From contig CAWFMV010000014.1 of the NCBI GenBank assembly GCA_963817015.1, positions 124,001-188,000 on the forward strand: a DNA stretch of 64,000 nt, read 5' to 3'. This document shows, one piece after another, positions 53,125 to 64,000 of this stretch (position 1 is its first letter; each line of letters begins with the position of its first letter). A program made the position numbers and the translations under genes. The notes beneath the pieces are model-generated. The model made no database searches and had not been told where the DNA came from. It saw nothing but the letters and a program-made list of their open reading frames with translations. The stretch is from VAZQ01 sp963817015 (lineage in GTDB: Bacteria > Pseudomonadota > Alphaproteobacteria > Rhizobiales > Xanthobacteraceae).

Positions 53125-54024
53125 CTATGCCGGCCCGTCGACGCCGTCGTAGGCGAGGCTCCAGCTCGGCGTGCCATACCAGCGGCGCGCCGGGTCGGTG
53201 CGCTCGTTCCAGCGCAGCGACTGCACGAACTCGAATCCGCCGCGCTCGAACGCTTCGAACAGTGCCAGCTCCGCGTCGGCGTTGCCGGCCAGCATGCCCT
53301 CGGCGCAGACGAAGTAGGCCGGATAGAGCCAGCGCGCCGCGAACCTGTTTCCCATCCGCTCGACCAGGAACACGCCGCCGCGTGCGGTATGGCGAGGGAA
53401 TTTCTCGCGCGCATTGGGGTGCGGTGCGCCAAGGGCGAACAGAAGCTTTCCATGCGGCTCGAGCCGCTCGATCCACGCCGGCGCCGGCGCTACGACGCCG
53501 AAATTCACATAGATGCGGTCGACGCTCTCCGCGAGCGCATTGCCGCCGTCGCCGCTGATGACCGTTATGTTGTCCCACTCGGCCAGATTGGCGCGACAGC
53601 GGTCGGCAAGCGGCGCGTCGTACTCGATGGCGGTGACACGACCGGATGGCCCGGTCAGCTCGGCCAGCAGCGCGGTGTAGTAGCCGGCGCCGGCGCCGAT
53701 GTGAGCGATGTGCTGGCCTGGCTCGACCGCGAGGTCGTTGAGCATCTTGGCGTGCAGCGACGGGCTGCCGTTGTTGACGCCGCGCTCGGGCGCCAGCGCC
53801 AGCACGACGTCCTGATAGACATAGACCGGATCGTTGGCGGGCAGCAGCGGACCGGGCGGCCATTGCACGATCTGCCATGGCTCGGGCCCGAGAAAATGCT
53901 CGCGCCGGATGGTCGCAAAGGCGAGCTCCAGCCGATCGTTACGAATGTTGGCGATGCCGAGCATCTGGCGCGCATAGGCCCGGCGGACGACGGCGAGACC
54001 TTCCGCGCTGAGCAGCCAATCCAT
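53125..54024 (-). CDS. PCMT-type (protein-L-isoaspartate-like) methyltransferase
   Basis: This 299-residue protein has RREHFLGPEPW and NNGSPSLHAKMLNDLAVEPGQHIAHIGAGAGYYTALLAEL, where the AdoMet loop (HIGAGAGYYTA) and the preceding S-L-H-A-K segment correspond to the isoaspartyl methyltransferase family. AIEYDAPLADRCRANL (acidic AdoMet contact) follows. The long C-terminal part after residue 210 is not typical of E. coli Pcm, so the substrate may differ. It starts directly downstream of the broken ABC gene, with three 15-base repeats between. Confidence 0.82.
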   Translation of the reverse strand: MDWLLSAEGLAVVRRAYARQMLGIANIRNDRLELAFATIRREHFLGPEPWQIVQWPPGPLLPANDPVYVYQDVVLALAPERGVNNGSPSLHAKMLNDLAVEPGQHIAHIGAGAGYYTALLAELTGPSGRVTAIEYDAPLADRCRANLAEWDNITVISGDGGNALAESVDRIYVNFGVVAPAPAWIERLEPHGKLLFALGAPHPNAREKFPRHTARGGVFLVERMGNRFAARWLYPAYFVCAEGMLAGNADAELALFEAFERGGFEFVQSLRWNERTDPARRWYGTPSWSLAYDGVDGPA

Positions 54025-54025
54025 G

Positions 54026-54060
54026 GCGCATCACTCCACGGCGCATCACTTTGCAGCGCA

Positions 54061-54070
<10 letters not shown>
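54026..54070. repeat. Three tandem 15-base repeats at the end of the ABC paralogue
   Basis: GCGCATCACT begins at 54026, 54041 and 54056, each followed by five variable bases. The last copy contains the TGA stop codon of the minus-strand ABC gene. Period 15 equals five codons. Confidence 0.65.
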
Positions 54071-55918
<1,848 letters not shown>

Positions 55919-56063
55919 GAATTCCAATTCGTCCTGTGGGTCGGCGTCGCTTGGTTATGGGGTAGGGGCACCGGGCGTCAATTTGTATTCGCCAAATTGT
56001 CCTCCTTTTGTCGATGAGGTACAAACCGGCGGTTGAGGTGCGTACAGGTTTTGGGGGCCTCAG

Positions 56064-57431
56064 GTGATTCAAATCCTAAGGGCTGTCTTCCGTCGCCAGC
56101 CGATTTTTATAGTCATTGCATGTGGATACATGATGAGTCTGTCGGCGGCGCATGCTGACGATTGGGCGGATTGCCAGTCCAAGACACCCGCCCAAGCCGT
56201 CACGGGATGCACGGCCTTCATCAAGAAGGGTGGGCGGAGCGATCGGGAGATGGCGCAAGCCTATCGTCTCCGGGCCACCTCCCAGGCCCAGCAGAAACGG
56301 CATGACCTGGCAGTTGCAGATTATGACCAGGCCCTCAAGCTCGAGCCCAATCAGACCACTGCGCTGATCGGGCGCGGGTTGTCGCTGCGTCGGAGCGGGC
56401 GGCTTGAACAGGCGCTTGTAGATATCAACCGTGCAATCGAGCTCGATCCGAAGCGCGGCGTCGCCTATGCGGGTCGCGGCCAAGTCTATAGCCAGAAGCG
56501 CGATTGGCCCAAGGCGATCGCCGATTACACCACATCGATTGAGCTTGCCCCCAATGTGGCGGCGACACATGCCCTGCGCTGCATGGCCTATATCGAGGTC
56601 GGCGATCTCGACCGGGCGATGGCGGATTGCGAACGTGTCATTACGCTGATGCCCTCGGTGGCAGAGACATATTACCTTCGCGGCAACATTCACCGCCGCA
56701 AGTCAAAGCTCGATGCCGCGATCGCCGACTACAGCAAGGCGATCTCGCTTGATTCAAAGAAGCCGCAATATTTCGCGGCCCGCGGAGATGCCTTCAACCA
56801 GAAGGGCGTCTACGACCGGGCGATCGCGGACTACGACCGAGCCATACCGCTGCGTCCGAGCGACACCACGGCGCAAACCGCAAAGCTGCAAGCGCTCGCC
56901 GGCAAGACCCAGGGTGCACGGCCACCAAGCCAGACGCTGGAGACCATGCCATCGCTCGCGCCCGGATCGAATACGGTCCCTCAGCTACCAACCTCGCCGG
57001 GCGCGGAAGTGCTGCGCTTCATCAGCGAGGGGGATAACGCAATCAAGACAAACCAATACGATGTCGCAATCCGAGCGCTGGACAGCGCGCTGCAGCTCGA
57101 GCCAGACAATCAGATCGCGCTCCGCTCCCGCGGTGTGGCATTGACGCGCAAGCGCGAATTTGCGCGCGCCATCGCCGACCTCGAGCGCGTTGTGGTGCTA
57201 AGCCCAACTGATGCGTTGGCCTACGGCAACCTGGGCGCATTGTCGGTCGCAAGCCAGAGCGCCCCGTCGGGACCCATGCGCACATCGCGGATGCGCTCGT
57301 TGAGCGGGCGCAGCAGCCGCTCCTCGCTCCCGACCGTGTCGCCCTTCAGCTCGAGCCGCACCAGAATCTGCCCCGCGAGCGCGCCGACGAACAGGCTGCC
57401 GCGCCAGGCAGGGAACAGATCGCCCGTATAG
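56064..57431 (+). CDS. Exported TPR-repeat protein, 3' end replaced at a junction
   Basis: A signal peptide (cut after AHA, about residue 31) is followed by at least eight tetratricopeptide repeats (RHDLAVADYDQALKLEPNQ, RLEQALVDINRAIELDPKRG, DWPKAIADYTTSIELAPN, KLDAAIADYSKAISLDSKK and others) with a Pro/Ser-rich linker at about residues 285-310. From about 57240 the frame runs antisense to the sugar dehydrogenase, so the last 60 codons (Ser/Arg-rich) are not native. A GTG at 56064 is the start. TPR proteins scaffold complexes; partner unknown. Confidence 0.75.
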   Translation: MIQILRAVFRRQPIFIVIACGYMMSLSAAHADDWADCQSKTPAQAVTGCTAFIKKGGRSDREMAQAYRLRATSQAQQKRHDLAVADYDQALKLEPNQTTALIGRGLSLRRSGRLEQALVDINRAIELDPKRGVAYAGRGQVYSQKRDWPKAIADYTTSIELAPNVAATHALRCMAYIEVGDLDRAMADCERVITLMPSVAETYYLRGNIHRRKSKLDAAIADYSKAISLDSKKPQYFAARGDAFNQKGVYDRAIADYDRAIPLRPSDTTAQTAKLQALAGKTQGARPPSQTLETMPSLAPGSNTVPQLPTSPGAEVLRFISEGDNAIKTNQYDVAIRALDSALQLEPDNQIALRSRGVALTRKREFARAIADLERVVVLSPTDALAYGNLGALSVASQSAPSGPMRTSRMRSLSGRSSRSSLPTVSPFSSSRTRICPASAPTNRLPRQAGNRSPV

Positions 57432-58350
57432 AACGTCATGCCGGACGGCGCGATCGAGGGCACCCAGTACTTGATCGGCTGCTCCATGCCGGCTTTTTGC
57501 GTGCTCGCGTGAATCTTGGTGCCGTCGTAGTCGATGCCATAGCCGATCACGGGCCAGCCGTAGTTCTTGCCGGCCTCCGGAATGTTGATCTCGTCGCCGC
57601 CGCGCGGGCCATGCTCGTGCTCCCAGAGCTTGCCGGTCTGCGGATTGATCGCGGCGCCCTGCGCGTTGCGGTGGCCATAGCTCCAGATCTCGGGCTTGGC
57701 GCCCGTGCGGTTCACGAACGGATTGTCGGACGGCACCGAGCCGTCGGGCCGGATGCGCACGATCTTGCCGAGATGATTGGCAAGATTTTGCGCCTCGTTG
57801 CGGTAGCTGAAGTGGTCGCCCATGGTGAGGAACAGGTTGCCGTCGGCGGCTTGCACGATGCGGCAGCCGAAGTGATTGCCGCTCGAGAGCGGCCCCTCCT
57901 GGTGGAAGATCACCTTGACGTCATCGAGCCGCGCGTCTCGTCGTTGTGGCGCCATCGATGAGCTTCGCGCGCGCGAGCGCGGTGCGCCCGCCACCGCTCG
58001 CCGGTTCTGCAAAGCAGAAGTAGATCGTGCTGTTCCGCGCATAGTCGCGGTCGAGCACGACGTCGTGCAGGCCGCCCTGACCGCGCGCGGCGACCTGCGG
58101 CACGCCGGCCAGTGGCGGCGAGAGCTTGCCGTCCTTGCTGACGATGCGCATGCGGCCAGCCCTTTCGGTGACCACAAGGCGGCCATCGGGAAGGAAAGCC
58201 AGCGCCCATGGATTGGCAAGCGCGGTCGCAACGGTCTCGACCATGAGATTGCCGGCCGAGGAGGGATAGGTCAGCGGCGCCGCGGATGCGGCGGTCGTCG
58301 GCCGCCGCAAAGGTGCTCGCAACAACGGCGCTCGCAATGAGCCATTTCAT
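57221..58350 (-). CDS. PQQ-dependent aldose sugar dehydrogenase-like protein, two frame breaks and a cut 3' end
   Basis: After a signal peptide (MKWLIASAVVASTFAAA) and a frame change near 58290 the beta-propeller begins: LMVETVATALANPWALAFLPDGRLVVTERAGRMRIV. A second change near 57950 leads to GPLSSGNHFGCRIVQAADGNLFLTMGDHF, YGHRNAQGAAINPQTGKLWEHEHGPRGGDEINIPEAGKNYGWPVIGYG, and RIRDVRMGPDGALWLATDNA. This is the soluble YliI/Asd-like class that oxidises aldoses with PQQ in the periplasm. The usual last 10-20 residues are missing because the sequence switches to the TPR gene at about 57240. Confidence 0.82.
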
Positions 58351-58455
58351 GAAATCCTCCACTGGCATACGGCCATAACAGATACGCAATGGTAGCGGTT
58401 CCGTTGCCGATGGCGCGGTCACGTGTCGGTGATTCCGGAGCGCCATCCGCGCGGC

Positions 58456-59112
58456 TCAGTGGGCGCCGGATTGAGGCGCGCCTGGCTGCTTGAGCGGATG
58501 GGCGCGTGCGAAGGCGTCTTCCTTGAGGCAGGTATCGACGATGCGTGCGACGGTCGGGTAGGGCGCGAGATCGATGTTGAACAGCTTGGCGCCGACCGCG
58601 TGGCTGACCAGGCAGATGTCCGCCATGGTGACACTGTCGCCATGGCAGAAGCGGCCAGTCTGCGGATCGCGGCTGAGGTGAGTCTCGAGCGCCGAGAGCG
58701 CCTCGCCGGACCAATGGTGAATCCATTTGAGGCGCGTCGGCTCGTCGAGCCTGAGCTCGCGTTCGAGATAGTTACGCACGCGCGGCACGATCAAGGGATG
58801 GGCATCGCAGGCGACGATCATGGCGAGCGCGCGCACGCGCGCCCGATCCGCCGGCTCACGCGGCAGCAGCGGCGGATTGGGCCGGATCTCATCGAGGTAT
58901 TCCAGGATAGAGATCGATTGGAACAGCGTGCGCCCGCCGTCATCGATCAGAGCCGGGATCAGCATCTGCGGATTGACGGCGCGGAAGTCCGCCTCGTTCT
59001 GCTGCCCCTTCAAAAGGTCGACGTTGACGACCTCGGGGGCAAGACCCTTGAGGTTCAGCGCGATGCGGACGCGGAACGTCGCCAGCGAACGCCAGAAAGA
59101 ATAAAGCTTCAT
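58456..59112 (-). CDS. Maleylacetoacetate isomerase-like glutathione transferase (zeta type)
   Basis: This 218-residue protein has a thioredoxin-fold N-terminus YSFWRSLATFRVRIALNLKGL, VNPQMLIPALIDDGG and LFQSISILEYLDEIRP, then a helical domain (HPLIVPRVRNYLERE, MADICLVSHAVGAKLFNIDL). The zeta signature SSCSxRVRIAL is here RSLATFRVRIAL, so the catalytic Ser/Cys pair is altered. Zeta enzymes isomerise maleylacetoacetate in tyrosine breakdown or dehalogenate small acids. It is transcribed alone, towards the sugar dehydrogenase. Confidence 0.82.
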   Translation of the reverse strand: MKLYSFWRSLATFRVRIALNLKGLAPEVVNVDLLKGQQNEADFRAVNPQMLIPALIDDGGRTLFQSISILEYLDEIRPNPPLLPREPADRARVRALAMIVACDAHPLIVPRVRNYLERELRLDEPTRLKWIHHWSGEALSALETHLSRDPQTGRFCHGDSVTMADICLVSHAVGAKLFNIDLAPYPTVARIVDTCLKEDAFARAHPLKQPGAPQSGAH

Positions 59113-59408
59113 GATCGGATGTCCTCCCCAAGTGGGTCATGTCGTGGGTCATGATGACGCATTAACAATGGTGCGGCCTTGCCAAGATCTAGTCTGGAGT
59201 TGTCAGGAAAAAGTGGGGCAGCGGTTTTTCCGTCAGGAAGCACGATCCTGCAAGCCCCGCTTATCCGAAATTTTTTGAGGGGCGCCGGCAAGGACCGCCG
59301 GGGCGTGTTGGTTGATCATTCAGGAGAGGGTAGCGCGCGGCGCGAAACCGCGTCATGCTGAGCCCCAATCATGACCCCTTACAGGGCGACCAGAAGGAGG
59401 AGGAGCCT

Positions 59409-60653
59409 ATGAGAGTCCATCGACGAAAGGTGTTGAAAGGCCTCGCCGCCACTGGCGTGAGCGTAGCGGCGCTGCGGGCGCCCTACGTGCATGCTCAGGC
59501 GCCGTTCAAGATCGGGTTGCTCACGGTCAAGACCGGGCCGCTCGCTCAGGGCGGAATCCAGATGGAGCAGGGCATCGTGGCGCTGCTCAAGGAGAAGGGC
59601 AACACTTTCGCGGGGCGCAAGATCGATTTCATCTCGGCGGACACGGGCGGCAATCCGGCCGGCGCCAAGACCAAGGCGCAGGAGCTGATCGAGCGCGACA
59701 AGGTCAATGTGATCATCGGGCCGCTCGCGGCCTTCGAGCTGCTCGCGATTCTGGACTATGTGCGCGACAACCAGACGCCGCTGATCAGCCTCGCGGCCGC
59801 GGAGGATGTGACCCAGCGCAAGGCCAATCCATTCATCATCCGGCCGTCGGCCACGTCGGCGCAGTGCTGTCACGTGATGGGCGAATACGCCGCCAAGGAG
59901 CTCAAGTTCAAGCGCGCCGCGACTATCTCGGAGGACTTCGCGTTCGGCTATGAGCAGATGGCGGGCTTCCAGCGTGTGTTCGAGGACTATGGCGGTCGCG
60001 TGGTGAAGAAGCTGTGGCCACCGCTGGTGACGCCCGACTACACGCCCTACATCGCGCAGATCGGCAACGTCGACTGCGTGTTCCACGGCTTTGCCGGCTC
60101 TAATCCGGTGAAGTTCATGCGCTCCTACGCCGATCTCGGCTTGAAGGGCCGCATCCCGCTGCTCGCCGGCTGGACCGGCATGGATGACGCGCTGTTGCGC
60201 AGCCTTGGCGACGAGGCGGTCGGTGCGCTGTCTGCCGCCTGGTATTCGGCCGATCACAATACGCCGAGCAACAAGCGCTTCATCGAGGCCATGCAGAAGG
60301 ACTACAACGTGCTGCCCGGCGGCTATGCGGCCGGCACCTACATCGCGGGCCAGTGCATCGAGGCCGCCATTCAGAAGAGCGGCGGCAAGGCTGATGATCG
60401 CAAAGCGCTGGCGGAAACGCTGCACGACGTCTCGCTGACCGACACGCCGCGCGGTCCGCTCCGCTTCGACAGCTACGGCAATGCGGTCGGCGACGTGTTC
60501 ATCCGCAAGTGCGAGCGCAAGGGTGGACAGCTCGTCAATACCGTCATCAAGACCTATTCGAATGTCAGTCAGTTCTGGACCTACGACGAGAAGAAGTTCC
60601 TGTCGGAGCCGGTCTACGCGCGCGACTATCCGCCGGCGAAGTATCTCGAATAG
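59409..60653 (+). CDS. Branched-chain-type ABC transporter substrate-binding protein (LivK-like)
   Basis: This 414-residue protein has a twin-arginine-like export signal (HRRKVLKGLAATGVSVAAL, cut near HAQA) and a type I binding fold: FKIGLLTVKTGPLAQGGIQMEQGI, DTGGNPAGAKTKAQELIERDKVNVIIGPLAAFE, FAGSNPVKFMRSYADLGLKGRIPL. It delivers an amide, amino acid or aromatic acid to the permease genes downstream. The ATG at 59409 after AAGGAGGAGGA is preferred to one 54 bases upstream. A large palindrome separates it from the permease gene. Confidence 0.88.
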   Translation: MRVHRRKVLKGLAATGVSVAALRAPYVHAQAPFKIGLLTVKTGPLAQGGIQMEQGIVALLKEKGNTFAGRKIDFISADTGGNPAGAKTKAQELIERDKVNVIIGPLAAFELLAILDYVRDNQTPLISLAAAEDVTQRKANPFIIRPSATSAQCCHVMGEYAAKELKFKRAATISEDFAFGYEQMAGFQRVFEDYGGRVVKKLWPPLVTPDYTPYIAQIGNVDCVFHGFAGSNPVKFMRSYADLGLKGRIPLLAGWTGMDDALLRSLGDEAVGALSAAWYSADHNTPSNKRFIEAMQKDYNVLPGGYAAGTYIAGQCIEAAIQKSGGKADDRKALAETLHDVSLTDTPRGPLRFDSYGNAVGDVFIRKCERKGGQLVNTVIKTYSNVSQFWTYDEKKFLSEPVYARDYPPAKYLE

Positions 60654-60733
60654 GCGTGCGGAGCGAGTCACTCCTTGAAAGACTCGCAGCGCGCACGTCG
60701 TCTAGGCGAGGCAGAGAAATGCAGCGGGCTCCT

Positions 60734-60832
60734 CCCTCCCCCCTTGCGGGGGAGGGATGGGGAGGGGGGTGGTTGCAAACTCTGAATCTGTCGCGACCCC
60801 CCTCCCTGTCCCTCCCCCGCAAGGGGGGAGGG
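60734..60832. repeat. Long imperfect palindrome between the binding protein and permease genes
   Basis: The left arm (60734-60770) and the right arm (60796-60832) are near-perfect reverse complements, with inner palindromes CCCCCTTGCGGGGG and CCCCCGCAAGGGGG, around a 25-base loop. It resembles dispersed palindromic elements of Proteobacteria. It may lower read-through so that the binding protein is made in excess of the membrane parts. Confidence 0.65.
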
Positions 60833-60905
60833 AACGTTGTGGCACGCGCAGTCGCAACGCTAGTCGTGCGATTGCGTATCGCTGTGAGTGGAGAAGCTGT
60901 TTCCA

Positions 60906-61784
60906 ATGATGACGCAGATCACGGCGGCGCAGGCCGCGATCCTCGCGATCAATAGTCTGGCGCTTGGCGGGCTGCTGTTCCTGCTGTCGTCCGGCTTCTC
61001 CTTGATCTTTGGCCTGATGCGCATCCCCAACCTGATGCACGGCTCCTTCTTCATGCTGGGCGCTTATTTCGGCGTCACGTTGCTCGGCTGGGGCACGAAC
61101 TTCTGGCTGGCCGCGGTGCTGAGCGGGCTTGCGGTGGCGGCGATCGGCGGCGTGATCGAACGTTTTCTGTTGCGCCGGCTTGAAGGCCAGATCCTGCCGC
61201 AGGTTTTGCTGACGCTCGGCTTCGCCTTCATCATCGCCGACGTCTGCCTGATGGTCTGGACCGGCGATCCCTGGCAGCCGTCGGCCCCCGCTGAGCTGCG
61301 TGGCGCCGTGCAGGCTTTCGGCATGTTCTTTCCGATCTATCGACTGGCGATCCTCGGGGTTGCGGTCGTGATCGCGATCGCGCTCTGGATCATGGTCGAT
61401 TGGACGAGACTTGGCGCGATGATCCGCGCCGGCGTCGACGATCCACCGATCGCGCGAGTGGTCGGCATCAAGGTCTCGCAGCTGTTCACGCTGATCTTCT
61501 GCCTGGGCGCGGCGCTTGCCGCCTTCGCGGGCGTGATGGGCGCACCTTATCTCTCGGTCTATCCGGGGCTCGACTTCGAGATGCTGCCGCTGGCGCTGAT
61601 CGTGGTGATCCTTGGTGGAGCTGGCAGCCTGCTCGGGACGCTGGTCGGCAGCTTCATCATCGGCTTTCTCTATAACTTTGGGCAGGCGAGGTTCCCAGAT
61701 CTCGCCTACGTCATCCTGTTCCTGCCCATGCTGCTGGTCCTGGTGCTGCGGCCGCAGGGCCTGTTCGGCCGGAACGTGGCATGA
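60906..61784 (+). CDS. Branched-chain-type ABC permease (LivH-like)
   Basis: This 292-residue protein has eight hydrophobic segments: LAINSLALGGLLFLLSSGFSLIFGLMRIPNLMHGSF is the characteristic LivH start. RLGAMIRAGVDDPPIARVVGIKV is the cytosolic loop that contacts the ATPase, and VYPGLDFEMLPLALIVVILGGAGSLLGT follows. It forms the pore with LivM. The ATG at 60906 is the first of two. Its stop overlaps the next start (ATGA). Confidence 0.9.
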   Translation: MMTQITAAQAAILAINSLALGGLLFLLSSGFSLIFGLMRIPNLMHGSFFMLGAYFGVTLLGWGTNFWLAAVLSGLAVAAIGGVIERFLLRRLEGQILPQVLLTLGFAFIIADVCLMVWTGDPWQPSAPAELRGAVQAFGMFFPIYRLAILGVAVVIAIALWIMVDWTRLGAMIRAGVDDPPIARVVGIKVSQLFTLIFCLGAALAAFAGVMGAPYLSVYPGLDFEMLPLALIVVILGGAGSLLGTLVGSFIIGFLYNFGQARFPDLAYVILFLPMLLVLVLRPQGLFGRNVA

Positions 61785-62772
61785 CCGTCAAGCTGCGATA
61801 CGCCGCGATCGCGGTCGCACTCGCATTGCTCGCTACCCTGCCGATGTGGGTGGGTAATTCCTATTACATCAATATCGCCAGCCAGTTTCTCCTGTTCGCC
61901 GTGTTCGCGCTCGCGCTCAATGTCCTGGTCGGCTACGCCGGCCTGGTATCGCTCGGCCATGCCGGGCTGTTCGCGATCGCGGGCTACAGCGGCGCCCTGA
62001 TGCTGCAAGCCGGCTACGGTCATCTGGTCGCCGACAGCACGGCCATCGTCATGACGCTCGTGGCCTCGGCCGTGTTCGCTGCGCTGGCCTTGCGCGCGAC
62101 CGGGATCGGCTTCCTGATGATCACGCTGGCGCTGGGTCAGATCGTCTGGGGTGTCGCCTATCGCTGGGCAAGCCTCACCAACGGCGACAATGGCGTTAAT
62201 GTCAGCACGCGGCCAGCGCCGTTCGGGCTCAGCTTGGCGAGCGCGCCTTCGTTCTACTTTGCTACGCTCGTCGTCTTCCTGCTCGCGATCGCCAGCATGG
62301 CTGTGTTCGTGCGCTCGCCTTTCGGGGCGAGCTTACGCGGCACCCGCGACCAGGCTCGCCGGATGAACGCGCTTGGCTACAATGTCTGGCTGATCCGGTT
62401 TCTTGCGATTGTCTTCTCCGGGTTCTGGACCGGCGTCTCGGGACTGCTGTTCGTCTACTACAATCAGTTCATCAGCCCGCAGGTCTCCGCGCTCACGTCC
62501 TCCGCAGAAGTGCTGCTGATGGTGATCTCGGGCGGCACCGCCACTCTGTTCGGCCCGGTCGCGGGCGCCGCCATCGTGGTCATCATGAAGAACGTGGCGA
62601 GCGCCTATATCGAGCGCTGGAACCTGGTGCTGGGCGTGATCTTCGTCGTGATCATCAGCTTCATGCCTGAAGGCTTGGTGCCGGGCACGGTGCGGCTCGT
62701 GCGCTGGGCCTGGGGCAAGTTGCAGGCAAAGCCGGGCGCGGCTGCTAAGCTGCCGAGCGAGGAGCGCGTTCC

Positions 62773-62776
<4 letters not shown>
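61781..62776 (+). CDS. Branched-chain-type ABC permease (LivM-like)
   Basis: This 331-residue protein has INIASQFLLFAVFALALNVLVGYAGLVSLGHAGLFAIAGYSGA near the start, the LivM signature. SPFGASLRGTRDQARRMNALGYNVW is the ATPase-contact loop, and AEVLLMVISGGTATLFGPVAGA follows. Ten or so hydrophobic segments. Coupled at both ends by ATGA overlaps to LivH and LivG, so the subunits are made in fixed ratio. Confidence 0.9.
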
Positions 62777-63499
<723 letters not shown>

Positions 63500-63510
<11 letters not shown>

Positions 63511-64000
63511 TGCTTTCGCCCTGAGCGGGATCGACGCCTTCTACGGGGACAGCCATGTCCTCGAGCAGGTCTCGTTCTCGCTCGGCGAAGGACGGCTGCT
63601 CGGCCTGCTGGGCCGCAACGGCGCCGGCAAATCGACCTGCATGAATGTTGCGGTCGGCCTGTTGCCGCCGCGCCGCGGCACGGTCGAGCTGTTCGGCATC
63701 GACGTGAGCCGGCTGCAGCCGGAGATCATCGCGGCGCATGGGCTTGCGCTGGTTCCGCAGGGGCGCCGCATCTTCAAGAGCCTCACCGTGCGCGAGAACC
63801 TGGTGGTCGCCGCGCGCCGGCCCGATCCCGGCAGCCGGCATGCGCCCTGGACGATCGACACGGTGTTCGAGATGTTTCCGCGGCTCGCCGAGCGGCGCAA
63901 GCAGATCGCGGCGCATCTCTCCGGCGGCGAGCAGCAGATGCTCGCCATCGGCCGCGCCCTGATGGCCAATCCGCGCGTGCTGCTGATGGACGAGCCGTCG
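63500..64000 (+). CDS. Branched-chain-type ABC ATPase (LivF-like), partial at the window end
   Basis: A TTG start at 63500, preceded by GGGAGG and overlapping the livG stop, opens GTNAFALSGIDAFYGDSHVLEQVSF. Walker A GRNGAGKST, PQGRRIFKSLTVREN and the signature LSGGEQQMLAIGRALM follow, up to MDEPS where the window stops. The ATG a few bases further is out of frame, so the TTG is the likely start. About 70 residues are missing at the right. Confidence 0.87.

Noticed and set aside
57241..57431. C-terminal Ser/Arg-rich domain of the TPR protein.
   Set aside because: It is the antisense of the sugar dehydrogenase gene and results from the junction at about 57240.

Overview
The window is high-GC DNA (low-GC stretches are few) that fits an alphaproteobacterium of the order Hyphomicrobiales, close to Bradyrhizobium/Xanthobacteraceae. 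Pointers are a UvrB with long N- and C-terminal extensions, a Bug/TctC-type binding protein, a complete Liv-type ABC operon, a BjTarD-like D-tartrate dehydratase, an MHYT-GGDEF-EAL protein, and several intergenic palindromic repeat families typical of that group. This placement rests on gene families recalled from memory, not on a search.

Layout. 0-5.2 kb: the end of a UbiD-family decarboxylase, two envelope proteins of unknown function, a VOC protein interrupted by a palindromic repeat, and a tail-to-tail restriction-modification pair (MT-A70 methylase and BglII-like nuclease). 5.4-19.6 kb: small conserved proteins, uvrB, an L,D-transpeptidase, a glutathione transferase, a Bug-type binding protein, an aminotransferase, a cysteine synthase-glutaredoxin fusion, a c-di-GMP signalling protein, and two tautomerases divergent from a LysR regulator. 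19.9-31.6 kb: an AraC regulator, an intradiol dioxygenase, a CWC protein, then a locus of secreted proteins: one large paralogue on the minus strand, five tandem paralogues on the plus strand (23.9-28.4 kb), and two exported metallo-beta-lactamase-fold hydrolases on the opposite strand. 32-41.7 kb: a DUF486 protein, an MFS remnant, a DUF1800/DUF1501 pair, a GNAT acetyltransferase, a HEPN-like protein, a DUF2330/RnfD-like pair, and tarD behind a relic of a binding protein. 41.7-49.5 kb: an Hsp70/J-like/membrane operon on the minus strand and four tandem orphan periplasmic binding proteins on the plus strand. 49.7-59.1 kb: two ABC exporter paralogues (one intact, one with many frame breaks), an ECF sigma/anti-sigma pair, a PCMT-like methyltransferase, a TPR protein and a PQQ-type sugar dehydrogenase that are both cut off at a shared junction, and a maleylacetoacetate isomerase-like protein. 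59.4-64 kb: a branched-chain-type ABC uptake operon running off the end.

Two themes stand out. First, two separate arrays of tandemly duplicated exported proteins (five genes and four genes) have no obvious partner enzyme or permease. The five-gene family carries two invariant cysteines and, in four of five members, a perfect EF-hand-type calcium loop. It is the best candidate here for an undescribed periplasmic system. Second, about 37 frame breaks are scattered unevenly, roughly 30 of them gains of one base by my count. They strike conserved genes such as uvrB, which points to residual sequencing error more than to gene decay. I therefore list most broken genes as CDS spanning the break and reserve pseudogene for truncated, interrupted or heavily broken copies.
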